A stretch of DNA of 55,312 nucleotides, taken from CAZJLP01 sp964546955 (GTDB lineage: Bacteria > Verrucomicrobiota > Verrucomicrobiia > Opitutales > Opitutaceae). Position 1 is the stretch's first letter. Each line of letters opens with the position of its first letter. The DNA lies in contig CAZJLP010000035.1 in assembly GCA_964546955.1 (NCBI GenBank), positions 1-55,312 on the forward strand, read 5' to 3'. The notes below the pieces were generated by a model that was given only the letters and a program-made list of their open reading frames with translations, had not been told where the DNA came from and ran no database searches. The position numbers and the translations under genes are program-made. Positions 8,912-18,576 of the stretch are shown one piece after another.

Positions 8912-9726
8912 ACCAACAAGGTGCCCGTCGCACCGGCTGTTTCAAGCGTGTTCTGTTCAACCGCATCGCACACGATGTCGGCGAAAGCTTCATCCTGACG
9001 GATGCGCAGCCGCTTCAATCGTGTGAGCTCCAAAACGGCCAGGAATGTGGCCACGAGCATTCGAAGCGTGACCTTGCCCGGAAACAGTTCCGAAAAAATG
9101 AAGGACTTGTCGGTTTCAACCCGCTTCAACAGCCATTCCATCTGATCTGAGACGGTCACCTGCTCGTCCTTGATCTCGCCCACGACGAGTTTTTCCGCCA
9201 AGCGGCGCAGGACGATGTTGAAGGCGTTCCACAGTTCGATTCGATCGACTCCCTTGAGCGGGCGCTCCGACTCGTTCAGGCTGAGGCTCGAGACATACCG
9301 GGCGAGCATGTCGCGCTGGAAGGTGATCAACTCGTCCAGCTTGCGCGACGCTTCCTTGAATTTCTTGTATTGAAGAAGCTGATGCACGAGTTCCCAGCGA
9401 GGATCCATTTCTTCCTCGCCCTCGGCATTGGGATCGACGGCATGCTGACCCTTCGGGAGCAGCATGCGGCTCTTGATTTCCATCAGCGTCGCCGCCATGA
9501 CAAAGAACTCCCCTGCGACTTCAAGATCGAGCTGCTGCATCGAGCGGATGGCCTCGATGTACTGCTTCGTGACTGACTCAATGGGAATGTCGTAGATGTC
9601 GATCTCGCTTTTCCGAATCAGAAACAGCAACAAATCGAGCGGGCCTTCAAAAACAGGGAGTTTGATCCGGTAGTCAGCGTCTGGAACCACGACGGAGGAT
9701 GTTTGGGCCGCCGGGATGGGCGGCAA
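8908..9726 (-). CDS. scpA: Segregation and condensation protein A
   Basis: Kleisin subunit of the bacterial condensin SMC-ScpAB, bridging the SMC heads during chromosome compaction and segregation. Diagnostic features are the N-terminal FEGPLDLLLFLIRKSEIDIYD (residues about 25-45), EFFVMAATLMEIKSRMLLP, and the C-terminal winged-helix segment with VATFLAVLELTRLKRLRIRQ. The 272 residues fit the family. The frame has a stop just before the TTG at 9724-9726, so the start is TTG or an internal GTG at 9690. No scpB or smc is in the window. It sits 27 bp after the rsmB-like gene. Confidence 0.94.
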   Translation of the reverse strand: MPPIPAAQTSSVVVPDADYRIKLPVFEGPLDLLLFLIRKSEIDIYDIPIESVTKQYIEAIRSMQQLDLEVAGEFFVMAATLMEIKSRMLLPKGQHAVDPNAEGEEEMDPRWELVHQLLQYKKFKEASRKLDELITFQRDMLARYVSSLSLNESERPLKGVDRIELWNAFNIVLRRLAEKLVVGEIKDEQVTVSDQMEWLLKRVETDKSFIFSELFPGKVTLRMLVATFLAVLELTRLKRLRIRQDEAFADIVCDAVEQNTLETAGATGTLLV

Positions 9727-9753
9727 TCAAAATGTGGCAAGGCCGGCTAAAGG

Positions 9754-10962
9754 TCACGTCCGCCTCAACTTCGCCACAAAGTACCCGTCTGAATTGTTGG
9801 CTGCGGGCAGCCAAAGCAGACCGCCGGCTGCGGTCTCCACGCCCTTTAGCAGCCGTTCGGGACGAACGACGGAAAATGCGGGATTCGCCTCCAAGAAGCT
9901 GGCGACCACCTGGTCGTTCTCCTTCACGCTGAGGGAGCACGTCGCGTAGACCAAGACACCCCCCGGCCGCACGCAGGGACTCGCGCGATTCAGGATCTCG
10001 AGCTGGAGGTCGGCGGCCGACCTCAAATCGGCCTCGCTGGTCGTCCATTTGAGATGCGGGGCTCGCCGCCAGGTGCCGCTGCCGCTGCAAGGCGCGTCGA
10101 CCAAGACACCGTCGTAGGCGCCGACGGTCGGTGCAGAGCGCAGGGTCGAAATATTTGCAATGCGCGCGCGATGGGCCCGCTCGTGCAGTTCGTCGAGCGC
10201 CGAGGGGCGCGGATCTGTTGCGTCGACGCGGCCACTTCCCCCGAGTGAAAAAGCGAGTTGCAACGTCTTGCCGCCGGCGCCGGCACAAACGTCCAGCCAG
10301 CGTTCCCCCGGGCGCACGCCGATCGATTCCACAATGGATTGCGAACCGATGTCCTGAATTTCGACCAAGCCGCGTTTGAAACCGTCCGTTTGCGTGACGT
10401 CCGCCTCGCTTAGAACTTCGACCGCCGCCGGAAGCATTTCGCTTCGGCGCCAGGCCCAGCCGCGCGCGGTGAGCTCGTTCAACACCGCCTGCCCATCCTC
10501 TGTCTGGAGGCGCAACCAGAGCGGCGCACGCGAGTGCAAGACACTCAGATTGGGCTCGTCAAAAGCCGCTTCGCAATGAGATCGAAACCACGGAGGAAGG
10601 AGCGGGGCATCCACGCCCAGCGCCTGCGATTTTTCCGCGATTGTCGGGGGAAGAGCCGCCCACTGAGAGGGAAGCGCGGCCTTTAAGTCTCGGGTCGCGG
10701 GCAGATCGGCCGCGAGTGCGATTACCGCGTGGAGAGACTCCGTTTCCGAGCGAGCTCCGCACTGCTCGACCCACGGGAGAAACCTCACCGCGGTGTAGAG
10801 CAGTTCGCGATACAACCGCCGATCCCTCGAGCCAAAACGTTTCTCCCGCGCAAGGCGTTGCTGAATTCGCGCCGGTAGGTTGCGGTCGGTGCGGAGGTGC
10901 GGCTCAAGCTCATCGAACAGCTGGAGGAATACCCGGCCCTGGTTTGCGGCGACGGTGTTCAT
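9754..10962 (-). CDS. rsmB: RsmB/NOP-family RNA cytosine-C5 methyltransferase
   Basis: SAM-dependent methyltransferase of the Sun/RsmB family, which methylates C967 of 16S rRNA in E. coli. The N-terminal about 130 residues are NusB-like helical (RDRRLYRELLYTAV). The catalytic domain has motif I DVCAGAGGKTLQLA, motif IV DAPCSGSGTWRR and motif VI YATCSLSVKEN; the two cysteines in PCS and TCS are the catalytic pair. I place the start at the ATG ending at 10962 (MNTVAANQGR), giving 402 residues; the longer open frame runs into lptD and is not coding there. It lies 23 bp downstream of lptD. Family certain, exact target site inferred. Confidence 0.88.
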   Translation of the reverse strand: MNTVAANQGRVFLQLFDELEPHLRTDRNLPARIQQRLAREKRFGSRDRRLYRELLYTAVRFLPWVEQCGARSETESLHAVIALAADLPATRDLKAALPSQWAALPPTIAEKSQALGVDAPLLPPWFRSHCEAAFDEPNLSVLHSRAPLWLRLQTEDGQAVLNELTARGWAWRRSEMLPAAVEVLSEADVTQTDGFKRGLVEIQDIGSQSIVESIGVRPGERWLDVCAGAGGKTLQLAFSLGGSGRVDATDPRPSALDELHERAHRARIANISTLRSAPTVGAYDGVLVDAPCSGSGTWRRAPHLKWTTSEADLRSAADLQLEILNRASPCVRPGGVLVYATCSLSVKENDQVVASFLEANPAFSVVRPERLLKGVETAAGGLLWLPAANNSDGYFVAKLRRT

Positions 10963-10985
10963 GCGAGCGCGTCGACCGCTGGCGA

Positions 10986-13094
10986 TCAGAATCCGGCCAA
11001 GCGCGCCTCGATCCGCAAACCGAAATTGCTCTCGCGGGTGCGTCCGCTGTACAGCGACAAACCGTACCGGATGGACCAGAGGTTGTCCAAATTGTGCTGG
11101 AGGCCGAGCGACTGCTCGACGAAACGACTGCGGCGAGCGTCGTAGTGAAGGCGGGCAATGGTGGTGTACGCCTCGTTCACGCGATAACGACCCTCCGCGA
11201 TGTACTCGGCGATCTGGTGTTTGAGATAGTGATTGTAAACGCGGGCCGACCACGCCTTGCCGTCCAGGACGGTGAAGCCGGTGTTGAGTTCGTGGACCGC
11301 AAAGGTACTGGCGGACGTTCGTTGATACGATTCGAAGCGGACCCACGGCGCCGGCATGAACTCGAGTTCGGTGTGCACATCGGAAAGCGCTCGTTGTCCT
11401 GTCTCGCGCGCGAAGCGCAGATCCGCAGCGACATTCAAACGCAGGAGATCGCGCGATCCATATCCCTTGGCGCGAGTTTGAAAGAGATTGTCGAGGCCGA
11501 GGCGCAAGGTGTTGGTTTCGCGCAAGTCGTCGATGTTGCGCTGATCCGCCAATCCGAGGGGTTGAAGGTACGTGGCGAAAGCCATGTCGTCGATTTGCGG
11601 GATGTACTCCCGCCCTCGCTCAGCGGAAGGTTGGTAGCGATAGGAAAGTTTGGGCGTCAACAGGTGGCGGATCCCGTCGATTTTCCACTGTTCATTCTTG
11701 TACTCGTGAATCCCGCTGGAAATCAGCTGGGCATCGAGGCCCACTTCGCCAATGAGGCGCGTGTAGCGGCTGCGGCCGGCGTTGGCTCGCTCGTAATGGG
11801 TGACGCGCCCGCCCGCGACCGGGACAAACGTGAGCCACTCCTTGGGCGACCAAGGCCGCTCGAGGCCATAATAAGCGTCGGCGCGATCGCTGCGTTCGGT
11901 CGGCAAGCCGGGCACGGGAGAATTCTCTTCGAGACGCACCACGCTCGCTTCGAAGCGTTCGTAGAGGCCCCCGCCCACGTGCGTCGGCAGCAGATCGAAA
12001 CGAAGTTCGGGCAGTCGCTCCTGGACCAAATGGTAGCGGTTCGGCTGGGCGCGGGTCAGAAGCGAAACAACGTAGTTGTCGCGCACGTAGTCGGCTTCCG
12101 CGAAAGTGTCCGGAACCTGGACGTTATAATAACGGTCGCCCTCGAAATCCCGGAGTACCTCGGAGTCCGACCAATAATTTACCTGGCCGAAAACGGTCAG
12201 CCGGTCGGTGACTTCTTGATGATGTTTCCACCCCAGGAACCCGCGATCCGCCGGGATAGGCTTGTTCAAGACATCCGAGAGTCGTGAGCCTGCGTCGTGA
12301 ATGAAGCCACTGTACAGTTCGCCGCGGACTTCGCGCCCGCCCGTGCTTCGGCGGTAGGTGGCGGAGGGACCCGCCAGCACTCCCCGTCGCGTGTAATAGT
12401 GAACGTCTCCGCCAATCTGCACACCCGGCTTGACCGGTATGTGCGCCCCCAGGCCGATGAAAGCACCGAGCGAGGAGCGATAACCCGCGTTGCCCGAGAT
12501 GTAGGAGAGCGCGGGTTCGTCGATGTTTTGCTCGAAATTGGGGAAGTTCAGCGGCACCGTCGTGCCGATCCCGAGGTGGGCATCTTCCGCGTGCACTTTT
12601 TTCTCCGGGCGATCGTAGACGAGTTTCCGGGCCGTGAAGGCGGGAGTCCAACGACTCGGTTCATGGTAGGTGATCTTGGTGCCATTCGCGACCAAATGCT
12701 GGACCGTGCCGCTCATGGTGGAACTGGACATGTAGAACGGCCATTCACCCATCCGGACGCCGGACGCCGTAAAGGTCCCGTCGGGCCGGTGGTAGGTAAT
12801 TTCGTCGGCCAGGATGCGCTGGGCGCCCTGGGTCAGGCGCACGTTGCCGCGCGCCACATACGTCTGCGTGCCTTCCTTTTCTGTATAGACGAGCATTTCG
12901 TCCGCGAGGAGGAGAGTGTCCTTCGACTCCAGGCGAGGATTGCCCGTCGCGGCGATGACCATTCGGCCCGTTTTGGCGTCCTGACGGATATCCGTATTAT
13001 CCGCGGCAAACTCGAAGCCGTCTTTGTCTTGTCCGTGGGCGCTCGCGCAGACCAGAAAAGACAGGCAGAAAAGGACCGGATAAAAGCGGCGCAT
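10986..13094 (-). CDS. lptD: LPS-assembly protein LptD-like outer-membrane protein
   Basis: 702 residues. A signal peptide is visible (FYPVLFCLSFLVCASAHG, cleavage near residue 21). It is followed by an OstA/LptA-like jelly-roll region (about 35-130) with VYTEKEGTQTYVARGNVRL and ILADEITYHRPDGTF. From about 230 there is a long C-terminal region of alternating amphipathic strands rich in Tyr, Arg and Gly, ending LRIEARLAGF, typical of an outer-membrane barrel. LptD with LptE inserts lipopolysaccharide into the outer leaflet. It is first in a leftward run with rsmB, scpA, a small gene and trxA. Its presence supports an LPS-type outer membrane. Confidence 0.85.
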   Translation of the reverse strand: MRRFYPVLFCLSFLVCASAHGQDKDGFEFAADNTDIRQDAKTGRMVIAATGNPRLESKDTLLLADEMLVYTEKEGTQTYVARGNVRLTQGAQRILADEITYHRPDGTFTASGVRMGEWPFYMSSSTMSGTVQHLVANGTKITYHEPSRWTPAFTARKLVYDRPEKKVHAEDAHLGIGTTVPLNFPNFEQNIDEPALSYISGNAGYRSSLGAFIGLGAHIPVKPGVQIGGDVHYYTRRGVLAGPSATYRRSTGGREVRGELYSGFIHDAGSRLSDVLNKPIPADRGFLGWKHHQEVTDRLTVFGQVNYWSDSEVLRDFEGDRYYNVQVPDTFAEADYVRDNYVVSLLTRAQPNRYHLVQERLPELRFDLLPTHVGGGLYERFEASVVRLEENSPVPGLPTERSDRADAYYGLERPWSPKEWLTFVPVAGGRVTHYERANAGRSRYTRLIGEVGLDAQLISSGIHEYKNEQWKIDGIRHLLTPKLSYRYQPSAERGREYIPQIDDMAFATYLQPLGLADQRNIDDLRETNTLRLGLDNLFQTRAKGYGSRDLLRLNVAADLRFARETGQRALSDVHTELEFMPAPWVRFESYQRTSASTFAVHELNTGFTVLDGKAWSARVYNHYLKHQIAEYIAEGRYRVNEAYTTIARLHYDARRSRFVEQSLGLQHNLDNLWSIRYGLSLYSGRTRESNFGLRIEARLAGF

Positions 13095-13210
13095 GTTTTG
13101 CGGAGCAAAGAGCCCGCGCGTCCGGCAAGCAAGCTGAACGTGGGGCGGAAAACGAGCTGTTTGCGATTCCGCGCCTGTGAGCTCGCCTTGCGAGGATATC
13201 TCTTTTTCGA

Positions 13211-13239
13211 CTCGCTACACGCTCCCCGCTATTCGCTAC
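13211..13239. repeat. Short CGCTAC-type tandem repeat, single arm
   Basis: Between the divergent lptD and ppc genes, just before the ppc ATG: a run of imperfect units CTCGCTACACGCTCC and CCGCTATTCGCTAC. It resembles the right arm of the mutS/hydrolase repeat (CTACTCGCTACCCGC at about 36774). I see no matching left arm here, so this may be a degenerate or half copy of that element family. Confidence 0.55.
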
Positions 13240-13247
13240 TTTGAATC

Positions 13248-16046
13248 ATGTCCGCCCGTGTCTCTCCCTCCCGCTCATCCTCCACCGCCTTGAAGGAGTT
13301 GTCCCAGTTGCGCACGGAAATCCGTTCGCTTGGAGCGGCGCTCGGACGAGTGATTGGCAAGCTCGAAGGGCAGGAGACCTTCGAACGCGTGGAGCGACTG
13401 CGCACCTTGGCGAAGGCGAGCCGCAAGGGGGACCCCTCGGCCGCGACGCAACTGGCTCGCGAAGTCGCCAAGCTCACGCCGGCGGAGGCTTTCAACCAGA
13501 CCATGGCTTTCACGCTCTATTTCGAGCTGGTCAATCTGGCCGAAGAAAACTTCCGCATCCTGCTTTTGCGGCAACGACGATCGGCGCGCGCGGCGGCTGA
13601 CGGCAAAGATCTGGCCGAGCCGCCCATGAGGGAGTCGATCGAGGCCGCGATCCTCGCGTTGAAGTCGAGCGGGGTCACAACGGACGGCATGCAGTCGCTG
13701 GTCGATCGCCTTTCGATCGAGCTCGTTTTCACCGCTCATCCCACGGAGGCGAAACGCCGCACCCTGTTGACCAAGCTCCAGCGTCTGGCCCGAATTCTCC
13801 GGCATCGCCACGATCCTCTCGGCGAGATCGCGGTCGACAGCGACGCGGCCCGTCTCGAACGCGAGATCGCGTCGCTCTGGCTGACCGACCGCAGCCGCGT
13901 GGCCCGCCCCGAAGTGACCGACGAAGCGCGGACGGGCCTGTGGTATTTCGACACCACACTCTTCGACACGCTGCCCCGATTGCAGGCGGACTTCGAACGC
14001 GCGCTGGCGCGCCATTACCCGGGGGTGAAATGCCCGCAGCGGTGGCTCACGTTCGGGTCGTGGATGGGAGGCGATCGCGACGGCAATCCCAACGTAACCG
14101 CGCAAGTCACGGCCGACGTGCTTCTCTTGCACCGTCGCCTGGCGATCGAAAAACTGCGCCTGGGAGCGCGGGAGCTGGCGCGCTCGCTGACAATTTCCGA
14201 TCGGCGCGATGCCATTTCGCCCGCGCTGAGAAAGCTCCTGAAGGAAAATCGCCATCTTTCGCCCCACGTGGAACAGCTGGCGGATCGGTATCCGCACGAA
14301 CCTTACCGCTTGCTGCTCGGCGGCCTGCGGGAGCGTCTGGCCCAGGCGGTGCACGAGGTGCGCGACGGCCATGCGCTCGAGGCCTGTGCGCCGGGCTCCC
14401 CGGGCTCGCTTGCCTGTCTCCGCGCGCTGGATGTCGACGATACGCTCAAAACGATCCAAGCGAGTTTGTCCCTGGGAAAAGGAGCGTTGTTGGCCGAGGG
14501 CGAACTCAAATCCGTGCAGCACCAGCTCGCCGTTTTCGGATTACACACGGCCCGCCTCGACTTGCGTCAGCATTCGGCCCAACACGAACAAGCGGTCGCG
14601 GAAGTGTTGGCTCGGCCGGATTATCCAAGTCTGACCGAAAGAGAAAAGATCGCTGTTCTCACGGAGGCACTGGCGACGGGCGATCGGCTGGGTTCGGAGA
14701 CCCGCTACACGGACGCCACCCGGCACGTGCTCGACCCGCTCAGGCTCTGCGAAGGCGTGATGGCCAAGTTCGGGCCGGAGGCCCTGGGCATCTATGTCAT
14801 CAGCATGACCAACGGCGTGTCCGACGTTCTCGAAGTGAAATTCCTCATGCGAATTGCAGGGGTGGCGCTCCCCATCGCGCCGCTTTTCGAGACCTTCGCC
14901 GATCTCGAAGGGGCCGCGGATATCCTGCGCGAGCTGTTCGCGTCCGAGGCCTACCGGTCCGCCCTCGAACGGGGCGGACGCCATCAACATGTGATGCTGG
15001 GCTACTCGGACTCCAACAAGGATTGCGGTTACCTCACTGCGAACTGGGCCCTCTACAAGGCGCAGGATGCGATCGCCGAGGTATGCCGAACGGCCGGCGT
15101 TCGGTTGACGCTATTTCACGGCCGCGGAGGAAGCATCGCCCGCGGGGGAGGGCCGGCCGCAAAGGCAATTCTGGCCCAGCCGGTGGGTTTGCGGGATGGG
15201 GGTATCCGCGTCACCGAACAAGGCGAGGTGTTGTCGACGCGTTATCACGATCCCGATCTCGCTCACCGCATTCTGGAACAAATGACGTACGGAGTCCTGC
15301 TGGGATCGCACGCGGCCGAGCACCGCTCCCCTGTTCCCGTCGAATGGACGAAGGCGATGGAAATCATGTCGCAGGCGGGCCGCTCCGCGTACGAAGCGGC
15401 CGTCCGGGGCGATCCCGAATTTTTGGAATTCTGGAAACAGGCCACCCCGATCGACCAAATCAGCACGCTCAAGCTGGGTTCCCGCCCCGCCTTTCGCCGA
15501 GCGGCCCAAGCCGTGGAAGACCTTCGGGCCATTCCCTGGGTCTTCTCATGGATGCAATCGCGCTTCGTGTTTCCGGGCTGGTTCGGTCTGGGGTCAGCCC
15601 TGTACGCAGTGCTCGGACCGAAAGGCGCGGGTAAGCGGGCTTTGAAGGCCATGTATGCGGAATGGCCCTTCTTTCAGACGTTGATTGACAACGCGCAGCT
15701 GACCTTGCGCAAGACGGACATGACCATCGCCCGATTGTACGCTGGGCTGGTAGAGGACCCGCGCACGCGTTCTCGGATTCAAAAAATTCTGGACGACGAG
15801 TTCGCCCGCACGGAAACGGCCATCCTGGCGATCACCGGGCAAAAACAGCTCCTGGCGAAGGAACCGGTCCTCCTCCGGTCGGTTGAATTGCGCAATCCGT
15901 ACATCGATCCCCTCAACTACATTCAGGTGGAGATGCTGCGCCGCCTGCGGTCCGGCAAACTGGGCAAAACCGAAGAGGAAAGCGTCCGCGCCGTGATCGA
16001 ACTCACCATCAACGGCATCAGCGGCGGCCTCAAAAACACGGGATGA
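13248..16046 (+). CDS. ppc: Phosphoenolpyruvate carboxylase
   Basis: Carboxylates PEP with bicarbonate to oxaloacetate, the anaplerotic entry to the TCA cycle. 932 residues, a normal length. The catalytic histidine motif is FTAHPTEAKRRTL with H164; the second signature is FHGRGGSIARGGGP near residue 623, a slight variant of FHGRGGTVGRGGGP. The GYSDSNKDCGY loop is present, and the protein ends in the canonical NGISGGLKNTG. The ATG is at 13248, immediately after a short repeat. A 137-bp inverted repeat begins 3 bp after its stop. It is divergent from lptD. Confidence 0.97.
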   Translation: MSARVSPSRSSSTALKELSQLRTEIRSLGAALGRVIGKLEGQETFERVERLRTLAKASRKGDPSAATQLAREVAKLTPAEAFNQTMAFTLYFELVNLAEENFRILLLRQRRSARAAADGKDLAEPPMRESIEAAILALKSSGVTTDGMQSLVDRLSIELVFTAHPTEAKRRTLLTKLQRLARILRHRHDPLGEIAVDSDAARLEREIASLWLTDRSRVARPEVTDEARTGLWYFDTTLFDTLPRLQADFERALARHYPGVKCPQRWLTFGSWMGGDRDGNPNVTAQVTADVLLLHRRLAIEKLRLGARELARSLTISDRRDAISPALRKLLKENRHLSPHVEQLADRYPHEPYRLLLGGLRERLAQAVHEVRDGHALEACAPGSPGSLACLRALDVDDTLKTIQASLSLGKGALLAEGELKSVQHQLAVFGLHTARLDLRQHSAQHEQAVAEVLARPDYPSLTEREKIAVLTEALATGDRLGSETRYTDATRHVLDPLRLCEGVMAKFGPEALGIYVISMTNGVSDVLEVKFLMRIAGVALPIAPLFETFADLEGAADILRELFASEAYRSALERGGRHQHVMLGYSDSNKDCGYLTANWALYKAQDAIAEVCRTAGVRLTLFHGRGGSIARGGGPAAKAILAQPVGLRDGGIRVTEQGEVLSTRYHDPDLAHRILEQMTYGVLLGSHAAEHRSPVPVEWTKAMEIMSQAGRSAYEAAVRGDPEFLEFWKQATPIDQISTLKLGSRPAFRRAAQAVEDLRAIPWVFSWMQSRFVFPGWFGLGSALYAVLGPKGAGKRALKAMYAEWPFFQTLIDNAQLTLRKTDMTIARLYAGLVEDPRTRSRIQKILDDEFARTETAILAITGQKQLLAKEPVLLRSVELRNPYIDPLNYIQVEMLRRLRSGKLGKTEEESVRAVIELTINGISGGLKNTG

Positions 16047-16048
16047 AT

Positions 16049-16185
16049 TTAATCGCGAATGGACGCCAATGGACGCGAAGTAAATACCCACACTTCGCGC
16101 TAGCCCGAGCTTGGCTCCGTCCGGTCGTTATCCGTTTGGTATTGGATCGTCTTATTCGCGTCCATTGGCGTCCATTCGCGGTTAA
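16049..16185. repeat. Long inverted repeat with GAATGGACGCCAATGGACGC arms
   Basis: Between ppc and glgB. The left arm (16049-16082) contains GCGAATGGACGCCAATGGAC. The right arm (16153-16185) is its reverse complement, CGCGTCCATTGGCGTCCATT, extending to TTAA. The arms are about 33 bp with two or three mismatches, and each contains a short tandem unit (ATGGACGC twice). A spacer of about 70 bp has no open frame. The transcript from ppc would form a very stable hairpin, which could end or protect the mRNA. No transposase is near, so it is either a non-autonomous mobile repeat or a structural element. Confidence 0.88.
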
Positions 16186-16300
16186 TTTCGAAATAGCTGT
16201 TGTCGCAAAATGCGACACGGGAAATAGTATTGCCGTTTCGCCTCCGCGACTAGACGACTTAACGTAACGTGCGCATCTTCGCGTCGAAACCATTCCCGTC

Positions 16301-18514
16301 GTGATCATCACTCAGACCGAACTGGACAGCTTTTTAAAGGCCACCAACGCGCAACCTCACGCCCACCTGGGCATGCACCCCCTTAAGAAAGGCAAAACGG
16401 CCGGGGTGGTGGCGCGTGCGTTTATTCGCGATGCGGCCAAGTGCGAAGTGGTCGAACTCGCGGGGGAGAAACGCTATTCGATGGAGCAACTCGCTCCGGA
16501 GGGATTTTTCGAGGTCTTTATTCCGGATCGCGCCGACGTATTTCGCTACCAGCTCCGCGCGACCCATCACAATGGCGAGATTCGGCAGTTCAACGACCCG
16601 TATTCGTTCCTGCCGACGCTGGGCGACGTGGATCTCCATCTCTTCAACGAGGGCACGGATCATCACGTTTACAAAAAACTCGGTTCGCACGTCCGCACGA
16701 TCAACGAGGTGCCGGGCGTGACTTTCGCGGTGTGGGCGCCCAGCGCGGCGCGCGTGTCGGTCGTCGGGAATTTCAATCGTTGGGACGGACGGTTTCACCC
16801 GATGCGCACGCTCGGGGCCTCCGGCGTATGGGAACTTTTTATTCCGGGCTTGGCCGAAGGGGAACTCTACAAATACGAGATCTACGACCGCCAGGGACAC
16901 CTGCACTTGAAGACGGATCCGTATGGCACGTACTTCGAGCCACCGCCGAACAACGCGTCGATCGTGTACGATACGCGAAAGCACAAATGGAACGACGACG
17001 AGTGGATCGCCCGGCGCACGGCGAATGCCGGCCGGCTCGACCAACCCATCTCCATCTACGAAGTGCACCTGGGCTCGTGGAAGCACAAGGTGGAGGATGC
17101 GAACAAACTCTTCACCTACCGGGAGCTCGCCCCGATGCTCGCCGATTACGTTTCGGAAATGGGGTTCACGCACATCGAAGTCATGCCGCTGGCGGAGCAT
17201 CCCTTCGACGGCTCCTGGGGCTATCAAGTCACCGGTTTTTACGCGCCGACCCATCGCTACGGCACGCCCGAGGATTTCGCGTTTTTCATCGACCATCTCC
17301 ACCAGCGCGGCATCGGCGTGATCCTGGATTGGGTTCCTGCTCATTTTCCGCGCGACGCCTTCGCCTTGGCGGAATTCGACGGCACGCACCTGTACGAGCA
17401 TGCGGATCCCCGCCAGGGCGCGCACATGGATTGGGGCACGCTGATCTTCAACTACGGCCGCAACGAAGTGCGCGGTTTTCTCGTGGCCAACGCGCTCTCG
17501 TGGCTCGACCGCTACCATATCGACGGACTGCGCGTCGATGCCGTGGCCTCCATGCTTTATCTCGATTACTCGAGAAAGGAAGGGGAGTGGATTCCGAACA
17601 AGTACGGCGGCCGCGAGAATCTGGAAGCGATCGAATTTCTCCGCGCGACCAACGACCTGGTACACCATTACTTTCCAGGCACCATCATGATCGCCGAGGA
17701 ATCGACTTCCTTTGGCGGCGTGAGCAAACCGACGAAAGACGGCGGCCTCGGTTTCGACTACAAATGGAACATGGGGTGGATGAACGACACGCTTCGCTAT
17801 TTTCAGAAAGAAGCCATCCACCGGAAATGGCATCAGAATGACATCACTTTCGGCATGCTGTACCAGTATTCCGAGAACTTCGTGACGGTCTTCTCGCACG
17901 ATGAAGTAACCCACGGAAAAGCTTCCATGCTTTTCAAAATGGGCGCCTGGCACATTCCCGAAAAAGCGGCGAACTTGCGCGCGCTGTACGCACATATGTG
18001 GGCCTGGCCGGGCAAGAAACTGCTCTTCATGGGCAGCGAGTTCGGCCAATCGGCCGAATGGAATTACAAAGCGAGCCTGGATTGGCATCTGTGCCAGTAC
18101 CAAGATCACGAAGGCATCCGTCTCCTCGTCCGCGACCTGAACCAACTATACCGCAGCGAACCGGTGCTGAGCCTGAACGACTTCAATCTCCAGGGCTTTC
18201 AGTGGCTCTCCTGCAACGACTCCGGTTCCAGCGTCATCGCTTTTTCCCGCCAGGATCCGTTCGGACAGACGATCTTTGCCGTGGTCGGCCACTTCACTCC
18301 CGTGATCCGGGAAGGCTACCGTATCGGTGTGCCCCGGGCTGGGTTCTGGAAAGAAGTGCTGAACACCAACAGCCACTACTATGGCGGCAACGGGATGGGG
18401 AACGGCGGCGGGCTTGCGACGGAGCCGACCCCGTACGATGGCTGCCTGCAGAGCGTGGTTATGACCCTGCCCCCTCTGAGCACGACGATCCTGAAGTGGG
18501 TTGCCAGCGCGTAA
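16301..18514 (+). CDS. glgB: 1,4-alpha-glucan (glycogen) branching enzyme
   Basis: Makes alpha-1,6 branches in glycogen. 737 residues from a GTG start at 16301. Two N-terminal beta-sandwich regions are present (GVTFAVWAPSAARVSVVGNFN belongs to the CBM48 domain). The GH13 catalytic barrel follows, with the nucleophile D413 in DGLRVDAVASM, the acid/base Glu in MIAEES (about residue 466) and FSHDEVTHGK carrying the third catalytic Asp. FMGSEFGQ near 575 is also typical of GlgB. No other glg genes are in the window. It is followed by a repeat-rich gap of 306 bp before the MarR gene. Confidence 0.96.
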   Translation: MIITQTELDSFLKATNAQPHAHLGMHPLKKGKTAGVVARAFIRDAAKCEVVELAGEKRYSMEQLAPEGFFEVFIPDRADVFRYQLRATHHNGEIRQFNDPYSFLPTLGDVDLHLFNEGTDHHVYKKLGSHVRTINEVPGVTFAVWAPSAARVSVVGNFNRWDGRFHPMRTLGASGVWELFIPGLAEGELYKYEIYDRQGHLHLKTDPYGTYFEPPPNNASIVYDTRKHKWNDDEWIARRTANAGRLDQPISIYEVHLGSWKHKVEDANKLFTYRELAPMLADYVSEMGFTHIEVMPLAEHPFDGSWGYQVTGFYAPTHRYGTPEDFAFFIDHLHQRGIGVILDWVPAHFPRDAFALAEFDGTHLYEHADPRQGAHMDWGTLIFNYGRNEVRGFLVANALSWLDRYHIDGLRVDAVASMLYLDYSRKEGEWIPNKYGGRENLEAIEFLRATNDLVHHYFPGTIMIAEESTSFGGVSKPTKDGGLGFDYKWNMGWMNDTLRYFQKEAIHRKWHQNDITFGMLYQYSENFVTVFSHDEVTHGKASMLFKMGAWHIPEKAANLRALYAHMWAWPGKKLLFMGSEFGQSAEWNYKASLDWHLCQYQDHEGIRLLVRDLNQLYRSEPVLSLNDFNLQGFQWLSCNDSGSSVIAFSRQDPFGQTIFAVVGHFTPVIREGYRIGVPRAGFWKEVLNTNSHYYGGNGMGNGGGLATEPTPYDGCLQSVVMTLPPLSTTILKWVASA

Positions 18515-18576
18515 ACTCGGCGGCGGCTCATTTCGCGGCACTCGTTGCTGGTTTCTAATAGAATCACTGCAGACGG

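Noticed and set aside
10963..11346. N-terminal extension of the rsmB-like frame
   Set aside because: It lies inside lptD on the same strand in another frame; the RsmB family sequence begins at the ATG at 10962.
16049..16185. CRISPR-like array from the repeated ATGGACGC units
   Set aside because: The units are too short, have no spacers and are arranged as an inverted pair; no cas genes.
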